From Formicarius rufipectus (taxonomy: Eukaryota; Chordata; Aves; Passeriformes; Formicariidae), in the NCBI GenBank assembly GCA_013399695.1, contig VXAU01006145.1, positions 2,411 to 66,410 on the forward strand: a stretch of 64,000 nt of DNA, in the 5' to 3' direction. The translations under genes and the position numbers were made by a program. Below, in pieces: positions 1-12,780 of this stretch. Positions within the stretch are counted from its first letter, which is position 1. Each line of letters opens with the position of its first letter. The notes under the pieces are model-generated. The model saw only the letters and a program-made list of their open reading frames with translations, ran no database searches and was not told the origin of the DNA.

Positions 1-295
1 AAGAAAACAAACAATTTGCAAATCAGACCTACATTAAAAGGATCTGATGAATATGTGCAATATTGTCCAAAATTTTTGTTATAGTTACAAAGAATATGAG
101 AGCTCACTGAAATAATGTTGTCATTTACAATGACTGAATGTCAAAAGGAAAATAATTTGGCTAGAACACACTGGTATCATTAATCCACTGTATATTTAAC
201 TTGATAAATGGGATGACATTTTAAAGCATAGAAGGAAGAATAATCTCATATTTTAGGTACAGGACCAAGAACTAGATGACCTGTTTTCTACTTCT

Positions 296-345
296 AGTTC
301 GATCATCAATTATTTTCANNNNAGTTCGATCATCAATTATTTTCA
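296..345. other. Assembly gap (4 N) flanked by an unmerged 23-bp overlap
   Basis: Bases 319-322 are N. The 23 bases before the gap (296-318) are identical to the 23 bases after it (323-345). This is what two overlapping contig ends look like when a scaffolder puts a nominal gap between them instead of merging them. The true sequence probably holds one copy and no gap. Confidence 0.9.
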
Positions 346-2496
346 CAAGATTTCACCTCTCTTGTGAAATTACTTGTCCTCGATCTAATTACTTTCTACT
401 AAGGCAAAGCTATGAGCTTTATTCACAATGAGTAACTAAGTTTCCTTAACTACCTTTGGGTTAGGGCAACTGTAGTAACACGTGTTTAATTAACTGAGTC
501 TCAGAAGAGTAAAATGCTTGAGAGAAACAATCTTCTTAGAAGGTATCTCACTTCTGCTTCCTCAAGGGTTCCTATGAAGGGATCTTTCACCAGTGAGTGA
601 AATCAATGATTATGTGTGAATAACTATCATTGTTGATGTTACTTGACACTTTAGAACATAATCTGTCTGAAACATATGAACCAAAGTGGTTGGAAGCCCA
701 AAACAGTGCAAACCATCTGCAACTGGTGATTTATGCAGTTCACTTAACCAGTGTGAGGACTGAGGTGATGTATAAATCCCTTTCCTCAGGAATCTCAGCT
801 TATCAAAAATGTCAGTTTCTCAATGTCCTTATCCATGAGAAAACACCAGTCTTTGGAAGATGCAGTACTCTTTTATTACAGTATCTGTAGGATCTTGGAA
901 AGCAGGGAACAACTTCATCCCAGATGAACAGCACTCAGCTCTTCTCTCTGCGCTTCATCTCTAATTATTATTAGCCACATGTGAACAAGGAAGTGTTTCC
1001 AGGGTGCAGTACTGAGTGGACTTTATAATAAATCTTTGGCTGATTCACTACAGTAACCTCAATTCTATTGTCTGTGTTCTCTGTTCCTGAGCAGAAAGCA
1101 GACTTAAAAGGTGAAAGATACCTGCACTTACTCAGTAGAAACAGGACACTAGAACCACAGTGTGAAGCCAGAATTAAGAAACAAGCAAAGTTGTAAAATA
1201 ACAAAAATAAAAGAAATTGCTTCTCAGGCCTTGAAAAAGAGTTAAATTTTATCATTGTGAGGTCAGATGTCTGTTTATTTTAATCTGAAAAGGGCTCTAA
1301 AACTACTTAAGCCAGTTTCAGATTGTAAGCATAGCTCTTTTCCAAACCAAAGCAAAGGTTAACACAACCAAAAACTCAAAAGCTAATTTCTGATTATTCA
1401 GAATTCCGTAGCAACTGTGTTGTTTTGTATTGAGGCACAGTACCAAATGTCAACAAGAAAAATCAGCTTGTAGTTAATGTTTTAACCTTTTCTGTTCTGA
1501 CAGAAGTGGAATTTCCCCACACAACTCTCCCTTTCAAAAAGGATTCATGCAAAACAGGCCACTTCAGTGAAACATTTTGACTTTGACAGAACTGCACATT
1601 CTCTGAGCAGCAATACTGGTCAGCCCTTAGCTACAAAGCTGCATGTAAATTAATGACTTGAACAGGCTTGCAAAGCTGAAAACTGAATTTTAATATGGAC
1701 CTGCACTTTTTTCTCTATCTTCCTCTTCAGACTACAGTAAAATATGGTACAGGTGATGAATATTTATTCAACTCTAATTACACCTGAGTTGCATTACTGT
1801 ACTTTAGATTAAAGCTCTGTTGTTTCTACTGCCAGTTCTCATGCCTGGTAATATTTTACATTTTAGGTATTTTGATTTACACATAAAAATAAACTTATAA
1901 TGTGTGCCTTATTAACCCTCTTTTACATGTTAGTGTTATATTCACGCAGTGGGTTATTATACATACAAACGTCCTTATTTACAGCAAATGTGGAAATTAA
2001 TATTATTAATTATGCATTCAGGAGAAAACTTAGCTGTTCAGACTCAAAGTAGGATCTTTTCCTGCTTAAAATATTTCACTATCAGGAACTTGAACATTTT
2101 TATTTTTAATTAATATAGAGATGAAACAATTGTGTAGTAGAAAGTGATGTTGTCTACACAAGCAAAATAGAAACCTGCAAGATACTAGAAACCAGAAACC
2201 TCACTATGCAGCACCTTTAGATGCCAAGAATGTGACTTACTGAAACCATAAATTTAGTAATGCATTTGGGAAGGCCATCCAAATGTCATCTGTACCCTTC
2301 ACGACATTATTTCCTCAACTAATCCTCTCAGAGCCCATTTGACTTATGGACTTGGTTTCCAAGATATCAGAAAGAGGGAAATTTCCATAAAGATGCAGGT
2401 TGGTACAACTAGGTGGAATGCATGAAGTGCACAGCTTGGTAGCTGTTATCTCAGGTAATGCCTCATGAGCTGGTGCTACAGGGAAAGTTTAATTAT
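346..2496. other. Unannotated AT-rich non-coding DNA
   Basis: No gene, repeat family or RNA was recognised. Open frames are 86-94 codons at most, start at arbitrary ATGs and resemble no known protein. Confidence 0.6.
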
Positions 2497-2590
2497 GGTT
2501 TTTGGTTTGGGTTTTGTTTGGTTTTGTTACTTGTTTGTTTGTTGTGTTGTTTTGTGCTAATTTGTTTTTGTTTTCTTTTTTATTTTTTAA
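2497..2590 (+). repeat. T/G-rich low-complexity tract, (TTTG)n-like
   Basis: About 95 bases almost purely of T and G, made of irregular TTTG, TTTTG and GGTTT units and ending in a T-rich tail. The 63-codon frame running through it (F, C, L and V rich) is a composition artefact. Confidence 0.85.
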
Positions 2591-5500
2591 ATGCCACAAC
2601 AGGGAGAGGAACAAGCATCTCTGCTAGTCATTGTCACCTACTATTCTGAACTTAGCTTCATTATTTACATACCTAAGCCCCACAGTGAAGAGAATACTCA
2701 TCTACATCTACAAGTTCAACACTGGTAGAAACATTTCTTCCCAGTCCCAAACAACTACTAGTGTAATTACTAAGAGAAAACATAAAGCTCACTATAAACT
2801 GGGTAAGAACAGAGCAAAAGTATTGTGTCCACCCAAGTACACTGTAAATAAACTATCATCCATCCTTTTCAAACAAGTTGCCAGGTAGGTGGTAGCATTT
2901 TGTTTTATACCACAGCCAAAATCTTGGGAAATAAAAAAGAAATAAAGAAGAAAAAAATGGAGAAAAAAATATAAATGCTGAAAAATTTATTTCTGTTACT
3001 GGCCTTATAAGTGCAGTTACTCTTCATTTCTTTTCCTTCCTCCTCACATGGAGACTTTACAAAGAGTTTTGAAATATAAGAACAATGGAAACAGAATTGG
3101 GCACATAAAAAAAAGTCTAGATAAGCATCCTGCAGCCAGGCAGTAAATATCATGTCAGAATCTGATAATTCTAAAAGGTCTTACTTTCAGTACATGCAAT
3201 ATAGTACTTTCAAGGTACAAGCATGTCTGCTCTTAAATATATTTGATTTAATCCCATTCCAAATACAGAATGTTTCCTTACAGATCTAACAGCATTTGCT
3301 TCTTTGAACAAAACTATCATGATGTGCTGTAGTACAAATGAAAAAAAGTAGCATTGTTAAAAAAACATGATACCCAAAAATGCAACCATATTAGAATTGA
3401 AATAGTGCATGAAGTAATAAAAATGAAGGATTGAAGAGAGAAATTAGGTAGGTCATTATTCATTATATTCATCTATCTATTAATAACATCTAGTCATCTC
3501 TTTATGAGCATCTTATAATGTCAATAAATCTGCTTACAACATAAAGAAAAACACACAAATTTCCTCATGTAACAAACTAAGAGTTAGTCAAAGCAAAAGA
3601 AAGAACAAAATTGTGGCAAAGAAAGTGAAGCCCGACAAAGGCAAACAGTAATAATACAGCCACATCATGACAATTTAGATGGAACCATTGCAAGCTATTT
3701 TGACTTAGATGTTTGTAGAAGACAATGTTCTCAATTATGTGTCTTAATGACTAAGACAAATTCAGCAAGTATTCCAATACCAAAAGTTGTATTTCTGAAG
3801 AGAGGGTATAAGCATTACCTCAAAAGTACTGACATATCACTGCAACTGAGCATCTTAAGAACACAGGGCTGTTTGAACACTCAACATGTCTTAGAACAGC
3901 AAAAATTACAGAGGCAGAAATTAAATTGTTAAATATTTTGGCTAACTGCCATTTTTAGTGATCATTAGTCTGAAATATTTGTCTAGTAAATTCAGTATCT
4001 TTAATTTTAATCAGATTTGAGTGTTTGCAAAATATGCAGCTGTTGCTATAAAGATAATTAAATAGCCAAATAGCCAACAACTTTAATTTTTTAAGGGTTT
4101 TTTTGAGAGAGATTTGAAGATTAGAGTTATTTGCGAACTCCTCAGTCCCCACTGTTCTCATCATTGAGAAAGAAATATTCTCAATGCATGATTTAAGTGA
4201 AATATATTTGCTGTTTTAGCCCAGTTTCAAAGTATGACAGACTTCACAAATATCACCATCATAACAGCATCTTTGTTCTCAATCTCACCAAAAAGGCAAA
4301 AGAAACCACAGAGATGTAATTATGCACCTCTCCTCCTTACAATTGGTCCCACTATGTGAAAAGCAAGATGATGGCATAGATCTGGAAGAAGGAATTCACA
4401 GTTCTCACTGTTTGGCCTGACCTCTTCTGTTTGTCTGTTAGTAGTATCTCTGTACCAAGTTGCAAAATTACAAAAAGATTACTTTTCTTTTTTGAATATA
4501 ATTATTTTACTGAGTAGCAACTAGTCTCACTGCAAATCAATACATATTCAAAGCAAATCAAATTACTCCAATAGAGTTACCCAAGATGTTTTTTGGCATA
4601 GCAGTTATGATCACTGGCACTACACTCTTCTGCTAATCTTTGGCTTGGGAGGCAAATTCAGACTTAGTCTTTAACATCAGAAGCAGTAAAAGGTTTATCA
4701 GAAAATAGTGCAAAGTGCAGCTTTTTTCTCAAGTTTGCAGCATATTGCTTTGATTATACTTAAATATATATCTTGAAATAAGAGTACCATGATGGATTGC
4801 AGCTTGCAGGTACTACCCTGAGGGATATTCTATCAGGAAGAACTCCAGGAATTACTAAATCCTACAGAAAACAATAGTTTCTTATGAAATTCTGGATAGT
4901 GCTCCTATTCTCCAAGTACAGATGCTTTGTTTGCATATGTGTGACTTCAGTAGGTATTCACAATGACAATTCCCACAGTATGGTAGCACAGAAAAGGTCA
5001 AAGTCCTAAAAATTCCTTGGTGTCTCCTTAAAGTAGCACAAGGCACAGCATGAAATACATCAGAAAGTATATAACCTGAATCAGTGGTGATGATATTTTG
5101 ATTCAAGAGAATCAAGAGTTTTTAATTAAAGACTCACCTTCAAAATCATACAGAATCTCTCACTAACAATGACATGAAAGTCAAAAACCCATCCCAGGTG
5201 TCATAACCACATTTTTTTCTTTTTGTTGTTGCATTTGTATGCTAATCACATAAGAAGCAAAAATAGGCTTAGATTGGAAATCAAAGATTGGTTGTATACA
5301 GGTAATGGAGTGCTTGGATGCTTTATTTAAAGATAGAAGGCTCTTGAACCAGGCTTTATTATTGAACTAAGACTATCTATCCTTTTTGACACTTTTTAAA
5401 TTAAGTTCTTCCTCTAATTTATGTTTTTGTCAGCTTTCCTCCCTTACCTGGCTTTAAACTGATTTTTTTCTCTCAAAGTAATAAACTACTTCAGAGAGGA

Positions 5501-5762
5501 GAGAAAAAAATTTTAATGACCCTAGGAATTCAGATTAACAAAATGGATCATTTGTATACAGCTGCAGAATTATGAAACCTTTTGAAGCAGAGAGTCTCCA
5601 GCAACACACTGCTTCTACGCACTGCCACAAAATCCTTGTTAGTGTTCCTTAGCTTCTCAGTTCCTGGCATGTTTTAGCAGTACCTCATCCCTTGGGTGCA
5701 AAATTAGGATGACAAAGTAAAACCAAAGGGATAATGGTAAGGTCAAGACCATCAATGTAGTC

Positions 5763-5779
5763 CTTTTTTTTTTTTTTTN
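5763..5779. other. Single-N contig join after a poly-T run
   Basis: A run of 16 T is followed by one N at 5779. Contig ends at homopolymers are typical of draft assemblies, so the homopolymer length and the gap size are unreliable. Confidence 0.8.
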
Positions 5780-8352
5780 CCACCAGCCTTTGTACTAAAG
5801 CACCAAACAAAAGTGTGGGTGAGCCTGGATTTGCACCACCAGTCATGTTTGACTCTTTACTGGCAGCACAGTCTGACTCCTTATTATAGCTAATCCAACC
5901 TGCTTCCGAGCATGGTCTGTATCCCTCCTGGATTCAGCAGAGATGCAGGGAGCTGGTTCAGAAAAGCAGAGCAGGGTAGCAGCTGCAGCCTGATGAGTGG
6001 TGGCAGCCAGATAATCTACTGTGATGTCTTGTTGGAGAAAATTTGGGACAATGTAATTTCCCATTTGACATGAAACCCTTGTAAGAGTAACATGAGGCTC
6101 TATATGGTACACTCAGCCTTCAAATGCTGTCAGAGATATTTGTTTCTCTATTACAAGAATTAAGATTGTATATGCATGCTCCTCAGGTGCCTTCAAATTT
6201 TCAGTAGTTTATGTGCTAAAGATTTGAATACAGATTGAAAAAAGAACGCCTGCTCAAAAGGAAAATTACAGTAGCTCACACTACTGCCCTTCTTCCTTTC
6301 TTTATCTTTCCCTGTCTCCAATGTGATCTTAATTCTGCCTATCAGCTGGTCATGCTGCAGGCATTTTTTTGAGATTCCTTTTAAAGTAAATAAAGGCAAA
6401 ATGATTTTTAAAAAAGGAGTTACTGATGTGAAAAATAATCTGGTTTTCCTCTACTAAATAGAGTCATGTTAGGTTTCAGAATGGTATCTTACTTTGTCAT
6501 GTCTTGCGGAGTTCATCATTTAGCATAAGAAACAATTGTAAGTTTTAAGAACTCTGAGTTCTTACAAAATAAGGCTTCATTAAGGCAGTTTCACTCAGAT
6601 AAACATCCAATAATAACTTTAATGGAAATAAAAGTAAAATCAGGAAGACCTGATTTCCAACCAGGTCTCTCTGTGGATATTCTGTTTCTGCACTTGAATG
6701 CATACATTCAGAATATAAGTACACTAAACTAAAATTAAAAGAGAAATTAGACAGGATCTTAATTTGCCTTCAGTTTGTTCTTTTAATTTTAAATATAATT
6801 CATATGACTGGCTGAAACTCAAATTCCCTCCCAAATTTTTCAGCATATGTTGATTGAAGTAGATTTTTCAAATTCATTTTATACTGACAGCTGTTTTCTG
6901 GTTTTGTGCACCTTGTCATCATCTTTGGCCTTCAGAATTTAGATAAGTGTAAAATAAAACCTCAAGCGAAGAATGTGAATGTCTTGCACGCTTCACTACC
7001 ACAAATTGTGTTTACATTTCAGATTATTTCTAAAAGTTCCTATGAGTGTACTTCCTAGGACACTATTCCAGTACTGGCATTTATTTTTTTTTTACTTTCT
7101 GGTGTTGAAACAACATTATTTGACTGTGGTATGGTCACCTATGGAAACTTAACCATAAGGATGGAAGGTAGAGCTGAAACCCACTGTGATTATACAAGTA
7201 CTACCAGATCTGATGATATGGAAATAGTCTAAAGTCACCATTCTCATTATTCTGTCCATACGTATATAAAAACAGAGCCCTAAATATTCAGAGAATGATA
7301 CTTAATTGCCAGACACACAAATAAAGATTAAGTAATCTGTGTGAGCATCTTAATTTGAAAAAAAAAAGCTGAAAATATGCAATGCCCATTAAAATTAATG
7401 AAAATTCAATGAATGAAAATTACATGTAGTTTAGGTAATTTGATCTAAAACTTAAGTAATTAACATCAGTTTGTGAAAGGTGTGCAAGCTAAAAGAGAAT
7501 ATAGTCAAGTTTTCTATTTATCTGTAGGTTGCAGAAGCTGCCTAAGCTTTTCCACTCTATATGTTCCAGATGTGTTTTACTAGCATCTTACTCAGATCTT
7601 TCCTGGTTTGGATTTGATGATTGAGACCTCTCAGTACATCAGTGGTGTCATTTCAGGAGAAACAAGAAAAGGAAGTAAATTAATATTGAGTATTTGCAGT
7701 AGTAAAAAAATAGTAGAAAACATTGTACATCACTGGTGATCATTACAGTGAATAGAGAGAGTAGAGAGAAAAATGAACAAATGCAACTTAGTTACCATGT
7801 AGCTATTAGTAACATAGTTCTTTTGTCTAAACTGAATTAATTAACTTTTAACCAAATTTGTCACTAGATTCTTTGTAAAATACTCCAGTACCAAGGGGAG
7901 TTCTGACTTAAATTTCTGAAAAGTTTAAAATTGAGAAGAAAAGATTGGAACACACTATGGTTTCATCAGTTGTAACAGGAATATAGATAACTAAATATTT
8001 ACAAAGAAATGACCGTGAAACATATTTATGCATGATAGAGGCCTCTCTCAATTTCCCCATAAGTGCTGACTTCTGAATGAAATCGGAGTCTGATGCTCCT
8101 GAAGCAATTGAATTAATACTTTTGGGGCTGAACAGATCTGTCAGGAAGAGAGACAATGCCATAGAGTGTCACTGTCTTTTCCACTTCATTATTGATTCTC
8201 TGTCAGCATACACCGCCCCAGCCTCACTGCATGGTGCGCACCAGTGTCATGTGCCATGTTTAACACCTGGGCTCATGATAACTGAAGAAATGCAGCTCGA
8301 CAGTCCTTGTCACTGTGTTATCTGGACCAGAAACACCATTTATTCTTTCCTT

Positions 8353-8390
8353 AAAAAAAAAAAAAAAAAAAGAAAAAATAAAAAAAAGAG
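8353..8390 (+). repeat. Poly-A / A-rich tract
   Basis: About 19 consecutive A, then further A runs broken by single G or T. It gives the overlapping 108-codon frame a meaningless lysine-rich tail. Confidence 0.85.
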
Positions 8391-10677
8391 GAAGTATGAA
8401 TAGAATGGTTTCTTAGTGGGGATTTTTGGTCATTTACAGTAGTTAACTACAGATACGATAAATTTGCTTAATTAGCATTGACCTCTAAAATGGCTGATAG
8501 TAAATTCTATTATGAACATCAAGCTATGCTATATGCTGTTTTTTGTTTTATTGCACCTATTTCCTGTGCAGAAAAGGAAACACTCAGTTGAATTTTTGAG
8601 GTAGATTGTGTCATGCTCATGTACACAAACACAAAGTGCAAAGGCATTATTACTGAGCAGCAAATACGATCTTTTACCATGGCAGGAAAAGTTACATCAA
8701 GTGTCATGCATGCAGAATGCCCAGTGAGTTCAAGAAAAATTGCATGTCTGACTGTAAAAAACAAAGTGTATGCCCTAGCATTACAACTGCTAGGAAGCCC
8801 TGCTGTGTGATTTGGGAAGTTAGTTACTAGGCATGCATGTGCTTCTGGAATAGGTAATAGCATATTTTCAGAGTAATATGACATACAGTTAGTATATACA
8901 CTATTGTAGATGTTTTAAAAACGTTAAAATCTTTTCCAAGCTGAATGGGCAAATCCACGATACATCACTAAATACTACATACCTGCACATTATCACAGTC
9001 GGTCTCATTCAAATCTATGTTGCTGGGCAAAGTATATTTGAAAATAAAAATGCACTTTGTTCAGATCACATGCAAGTCATCACAGAGGACATCCTTGTGG
9101 GCACATGAAGGAGCTGTGCTTATGTCATTGAGCTCTTGATTTGTATTCTGTTCAATATGTTTTCTCAGTTCCACAGTTATGCTTCATGTTCATGATATTG
9201 CGATGCCTGGAATGTAGAAAAGCTAGGGTCTCATTTTTCTTTCATATGGTATAATGGGAGTGGTGATGGTAAAGCAATTATGTTTCTGGGTCACCATCTA
9301 GATATCATTAGTATTGGTAACGGAGAAACAATCTGTAAAGCTGCTGAGGTATTTAATGCCACCTCTGTTAGTGACAGCAAAACAGTAATACAGTCGCATT
9401 CAGTTAGTTCACACACCCAATTATTCCAGTATAGTGTGTGTCATAGTACATTAAAGTAGTTCAGAATTTTTATTAAGGTTTCTCTTTTCAGTGTATTGCA
9501 AGGTGATCTTAATAATTTGCTTTGTTTTAAAAACAGATATATGAAATTTCAAGCGTGAATTTAATTTGTGAGAGTGTTTGCCAGAATAATAATAAAATAA
9601 AAAAGGTAAATGCCACTTGCTTTCCTTCTTTAACTAATAGGTATCTTGGAGAACTTTTGTCCTGTGAATCTTCCAATGTGAGTTCATCTAAGGCAAATTT
9701 GGATGTAACAGTACCAGAAATAAAGTATGACTCAAAGGAGTCCCAATTTCCTGTCCAGCCATGCATGTACATGAAGAAAAAAGACTGGCAACTTGTAAAG
9801 GCCTGTTGCTGTATAACTCTTATCAACTCTGCCATATGGAGGAGAATGCAGTCACAGACCTATGTACTCATAGATAAACACCTCTGGGTGAAAAAAGGTG
9901 TAGGCCAGTAGGAAAACATATGGTGCAGAGTACACTATTTGCTCTTACTCCCATGTTCAAGACACAGTCTGACATCTGCAATATGAATCAAGAAGTTAGA
10001 AGACCTTAGGATTTTACAAACCTACATTTTCCCTATATGGCTGGCCAAATTCTAGAATAATGAGATGGGACAATTTTGAAGGAAACTCCTTGCAGAATCC
10101 ACATCCACATTTTTAATAACTGTTTAGAAAAATATCTTGTGGGGTCTTGACATTTTAATTTGTGTTTTTCATTGATTATTCATAAGTACTTATGGATAAG
10201 TAAAAATAATAAAAATGGTCACTTTGCTTAGAGTTACCTTGATTTCAAGTATGAATTACTGTGTTTTCTTCACTTATAAAAAGGCAAAATGCACATTTTT
10301 TTTTAAAGACAGACACATTTACAGAAGAAAAAACAACTCTGAAAGATTAGCGAAATCACTTGAGTGGCTTGGAAGTTTCTGAATGACTTTGAACAGATAC
10401 TTCCTTTAGTCTTTCATCTCTTTTTAAAGGAAAAATTAATCATTCTGCTGGTTTAGGAGAAGGAAACACAATTACACATACATGCTTGGTTCATCCACCT
10501 GTAGGTAGTTTTAGTTTTAGAGAGGCTCACACTAATTTCCAGTGAACTGTCTTTTATACATCAAAAGTGTAAGATTACCTGTTGCTTGCTGTGACATGAG
10601 TTTTGAAATGTATGTTATAAAATGTGGTACAAGTATTTGTAAGCAGGCAATAACTGCTTTAGATGTGAATTTTGAAA

Positions 10678-10783
10678 TTGTTTGGTTTGGTTTTTTATTT
10701 TGTTTTGGTTTTTTGTTTGTGGGTTTTTTTGGTTGGGTGGTTGGTTGGTTTTGGTTGTTTTTTGTTTGTTTGTTTGTTTGTTT
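10678..10783 (+). repeat. T/G-rich low-complexity tract, (TTTG)n and (GGTT)n
   Basis: About 105 bases of T and G with GGTT and TTTG runs, ending in five consecutive TTTG units. The two overlapping frames (84 and 60 codons, rich in F, W, V, G and C) are composition artefacts. Confidence 0.88.
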
Positions 10784-11303
10784 CAGTTGGCATTAATTTT
10801 AAAAGGCATTAAAAATTCAACCTGTGCATTAAGGCCCAAAATTGTACCAGAAATGAAGCCATAACAAAATACATGTTAGAAATATTTGGAGAGAGAATCT
10901 TCCTTCTCAGAGATTTTACAAGGAAATTTAAAACAGCACAAGAAATGTGTGACTGACTGTATGAAGCTACAGTACTGATCTAACATATATGATACTCTGC
11001 TTTATCTGTGACTTATAGCTACTACACCTATAAAGGTCCAAAGACTATCATAATTTTTTTCTGGAAGCTGTAAAATACATCATCAAGGAAAACCTTTCAG
11101 AATTCTAATAGCATACCTAAAAAGGCCCTAAAGGATAAGAAACTATAAACTGCAAGACACTATATTAACTTCCACAGCAAAAAGTGTCATTAAATCTCTA
11201 TGCGCTTTTACAGCTCAGTTCTCCTAGACAGCTTTCATGGAACCTATGCCACATGGGGTTTCAAACTAGGTTTTAGAGGAATCTTAGTCTTGGTCCCAGT
11301 AAA
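10784..11303. other. Unannotated non-coding DNA
   Basis: AT-rich sequence without recognisable genes or repeats, running up to the 3' end of the CR1 that follows. Confidence 0.55.
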
Positions 11304-11593
11304 ACCATGGAATCATGGAATCATATAATCATAAAATCAAAGAATCTTCAAGGTTGCAAAAGGCCTCCAAGATCTTTGAGTCCAACCTTTGACTGAATAC
11401 CACCATGTCAAGTATACCATAACATGAAATGCCATGTCCAGTCATATCCTGAACACCTCCAGGGATGGTGACTCCTCCACCTCCCTGGGCAGCACGTTCC
11501 AGTGCTTATAGACACTTTCTGTGAAAAACTTCTTCCTGATACCCAGCTGGAACCTCCCCTGGTGCAACATGAGACCATTTCCTCTTGTCCTGT

Positions 11594-12206
11594 TAGTTCA
11601 TAGAATATTCTGAGTTGGAAGGGACCCACAAGGATCATCAAAGTCCAACTCATGGCCTGCACAGGACAGCCACAAGGATCATACCATGTGCCTAAGAGCA
11701 TAGTCCAAATGCATTTTTAACTCAGCAGGATTGGTGCTGTGATCACTTCCCTGGGGAGCTTGTGCCAGTGCCCAGCCACTCACTGTGGGTGAAAAACCTT
11801 TTCCTAATACTCAATCTAAACCACCATGACACAATTTCATACCATTCCCTCAGGTCCTGTAACTGGTAACTGGAGAGAAGAAATCAGTGTCTGCTCCTTT
11901 GCTTCCTCTCATGAGGAAATTTTATCCTTCAGTGAGGTCTCCCCTCAGTTTCCTCCAGTTGAACAAACTAAGGGACATCAGCCATTCCTTGTATGGCTTT
12001 CCCTCAAGGCCCTTCTTCATCTTTCCAGCCCTTCTTTGGATGGTCTCTAATGTTTTTTTTCTCCTTTTCATATTGCAGTGCCCAAAACTGCACACAATAT
12101 GCAAGGTGAGGCTGTACAAGTGCAAAGCAGTGTGGGACAATCACTTTCCTTGACCTGTTGGCAATGCTTTGCCTGATGTTCCCCAGGACAAAATTTGCCC
12201 TCCTGG
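11594..12206 (-). mobile_element. CR1 LINE, minus strand, nested inside another CR1
   Basis: This begins with the classic CR1 3' end in reverse ('tcatagaatattctgagttgg'-like, 11597 on), interrupting an older CR1. It continues through the 3' UTR into ORF2. A minus-strand frame at 11922-12140 carries a recognisable CR1 C-terminal segment: LETIQRRAGK, KGLEGKPYKE, then LFNW.KLRGDL, compared with the family's LE.VQRRATK...LF.LEKRRLRGDL. It is 5'-truncated at about 12206, where the host CR1 resumes. Being intact across the join, it is the younger of the two. CR1 needs a full-length partner to move, so this copy is dead. Confidence 0.92.
11922..12140 (-). pseudogene. CR1 ORF2 C-terminal fragment (nested copy)
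   Basis: A 72-codon minus-strand frame. Its C-terminal half matches the CR1 post-reverse-transcriptase region, with the blocks LETIQRRAGK and LRGDL readable. The N-terminal part is degraded and carries frameshifts relative to the family. It is a fragment of a dead retrotransposon, with no sign of host use. Confidence 0.75.
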
Positions 12207-12780
12207 CTAACTCAGAGGAAAAACTTACCCCTACCTTGCTACAACCTCCTTTCAGGTAGTTGTAAAGAGTGAAAAGGTCCCCCCTTGAGCCTCCTTTACT
12301 CCAGGCTAAACAACCCCAGCTCCCTCACCCATGTCTCATAACACCTGTGCTCCAGATAATCCAACAGTTCTTCTGCCCTTCTCTGGACATAGTCCAGCAC
12401 TTCAATGTCTTTTTTGAAGTGAAGCGGCCCAGAACTGGACACAGAATTTCAGATGGAGTCTTACTAGTGTTGAGTACAGGAGTACAATCGCTCCCTGGTC
12501 CTGCTGGTCTTGGTCTTCCTGGAAGCCAGGATGCCCTTGGACTTCTTGGCCACTTGGTCACACTGCTGACATGTTCAACTGGCAGATGACCAGATCCCTA
12601 CTTCTGGGCCTCTTTCCAGCCACTCTTCCTCAAGCCCGTGGTTGTTGTGACCCAAGTGCAGGACTTGGCCTTGTTGAACTTCATATGGCCTTAGCCCATC
12701 GATCCAGCCTGTCCAGGTGTCTCTGCAGAACCTTTCTCCCTTTCAGCAGAAAAAGCAAAAATTCCACCAGTTGCATCAGC

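Larger units (their letters stand above)
2591..10677. other. Unannotated AT-rich non-coding DNA
   Basis: No gene recognised in about 8 kb. A poly-T run ends in a single-N gap at 5779 and a poly-A tract lies at 8353-8390. The longest frames (121 codons on minus at 8519-8884; 118 codons on plus at 9555-9911) look like chance. Both stretches are also open on the opposite strand, and neither product is recognisable. Confidence 0.6.
11304..12780 (-). mobile_element. CR1 LINE, minus strand, split by a second CR1
   Basis: The left end carries degenerate ATCATGGA-type octamers, the 3' terminus of CR1 read in reverse. Next come the untranslated region and C-terminal ORF2 signatures known from avian CR1 consensus sequences. 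The copy runs to 11593, is interrupted, and resumes at about 12207 with the segment that should follow in the consensus ('ctacaacctcctttcagg' at about 12241). It then passes through further ORF2-derived sequence and is lost at about 12780, so it is 5'-truncated. Reading frames are broken throughout. Boundaries at the 5' end and the interruption are within about 10-20 bases. Confidence 0.92.

Noticed and set aside
9527..9911. Frames of 118 (plus) and 102 (minus) codons over the same DNA
   Set aside because: No recognisable domain, open on both strands, no exon-like borders. Consistent with chance.
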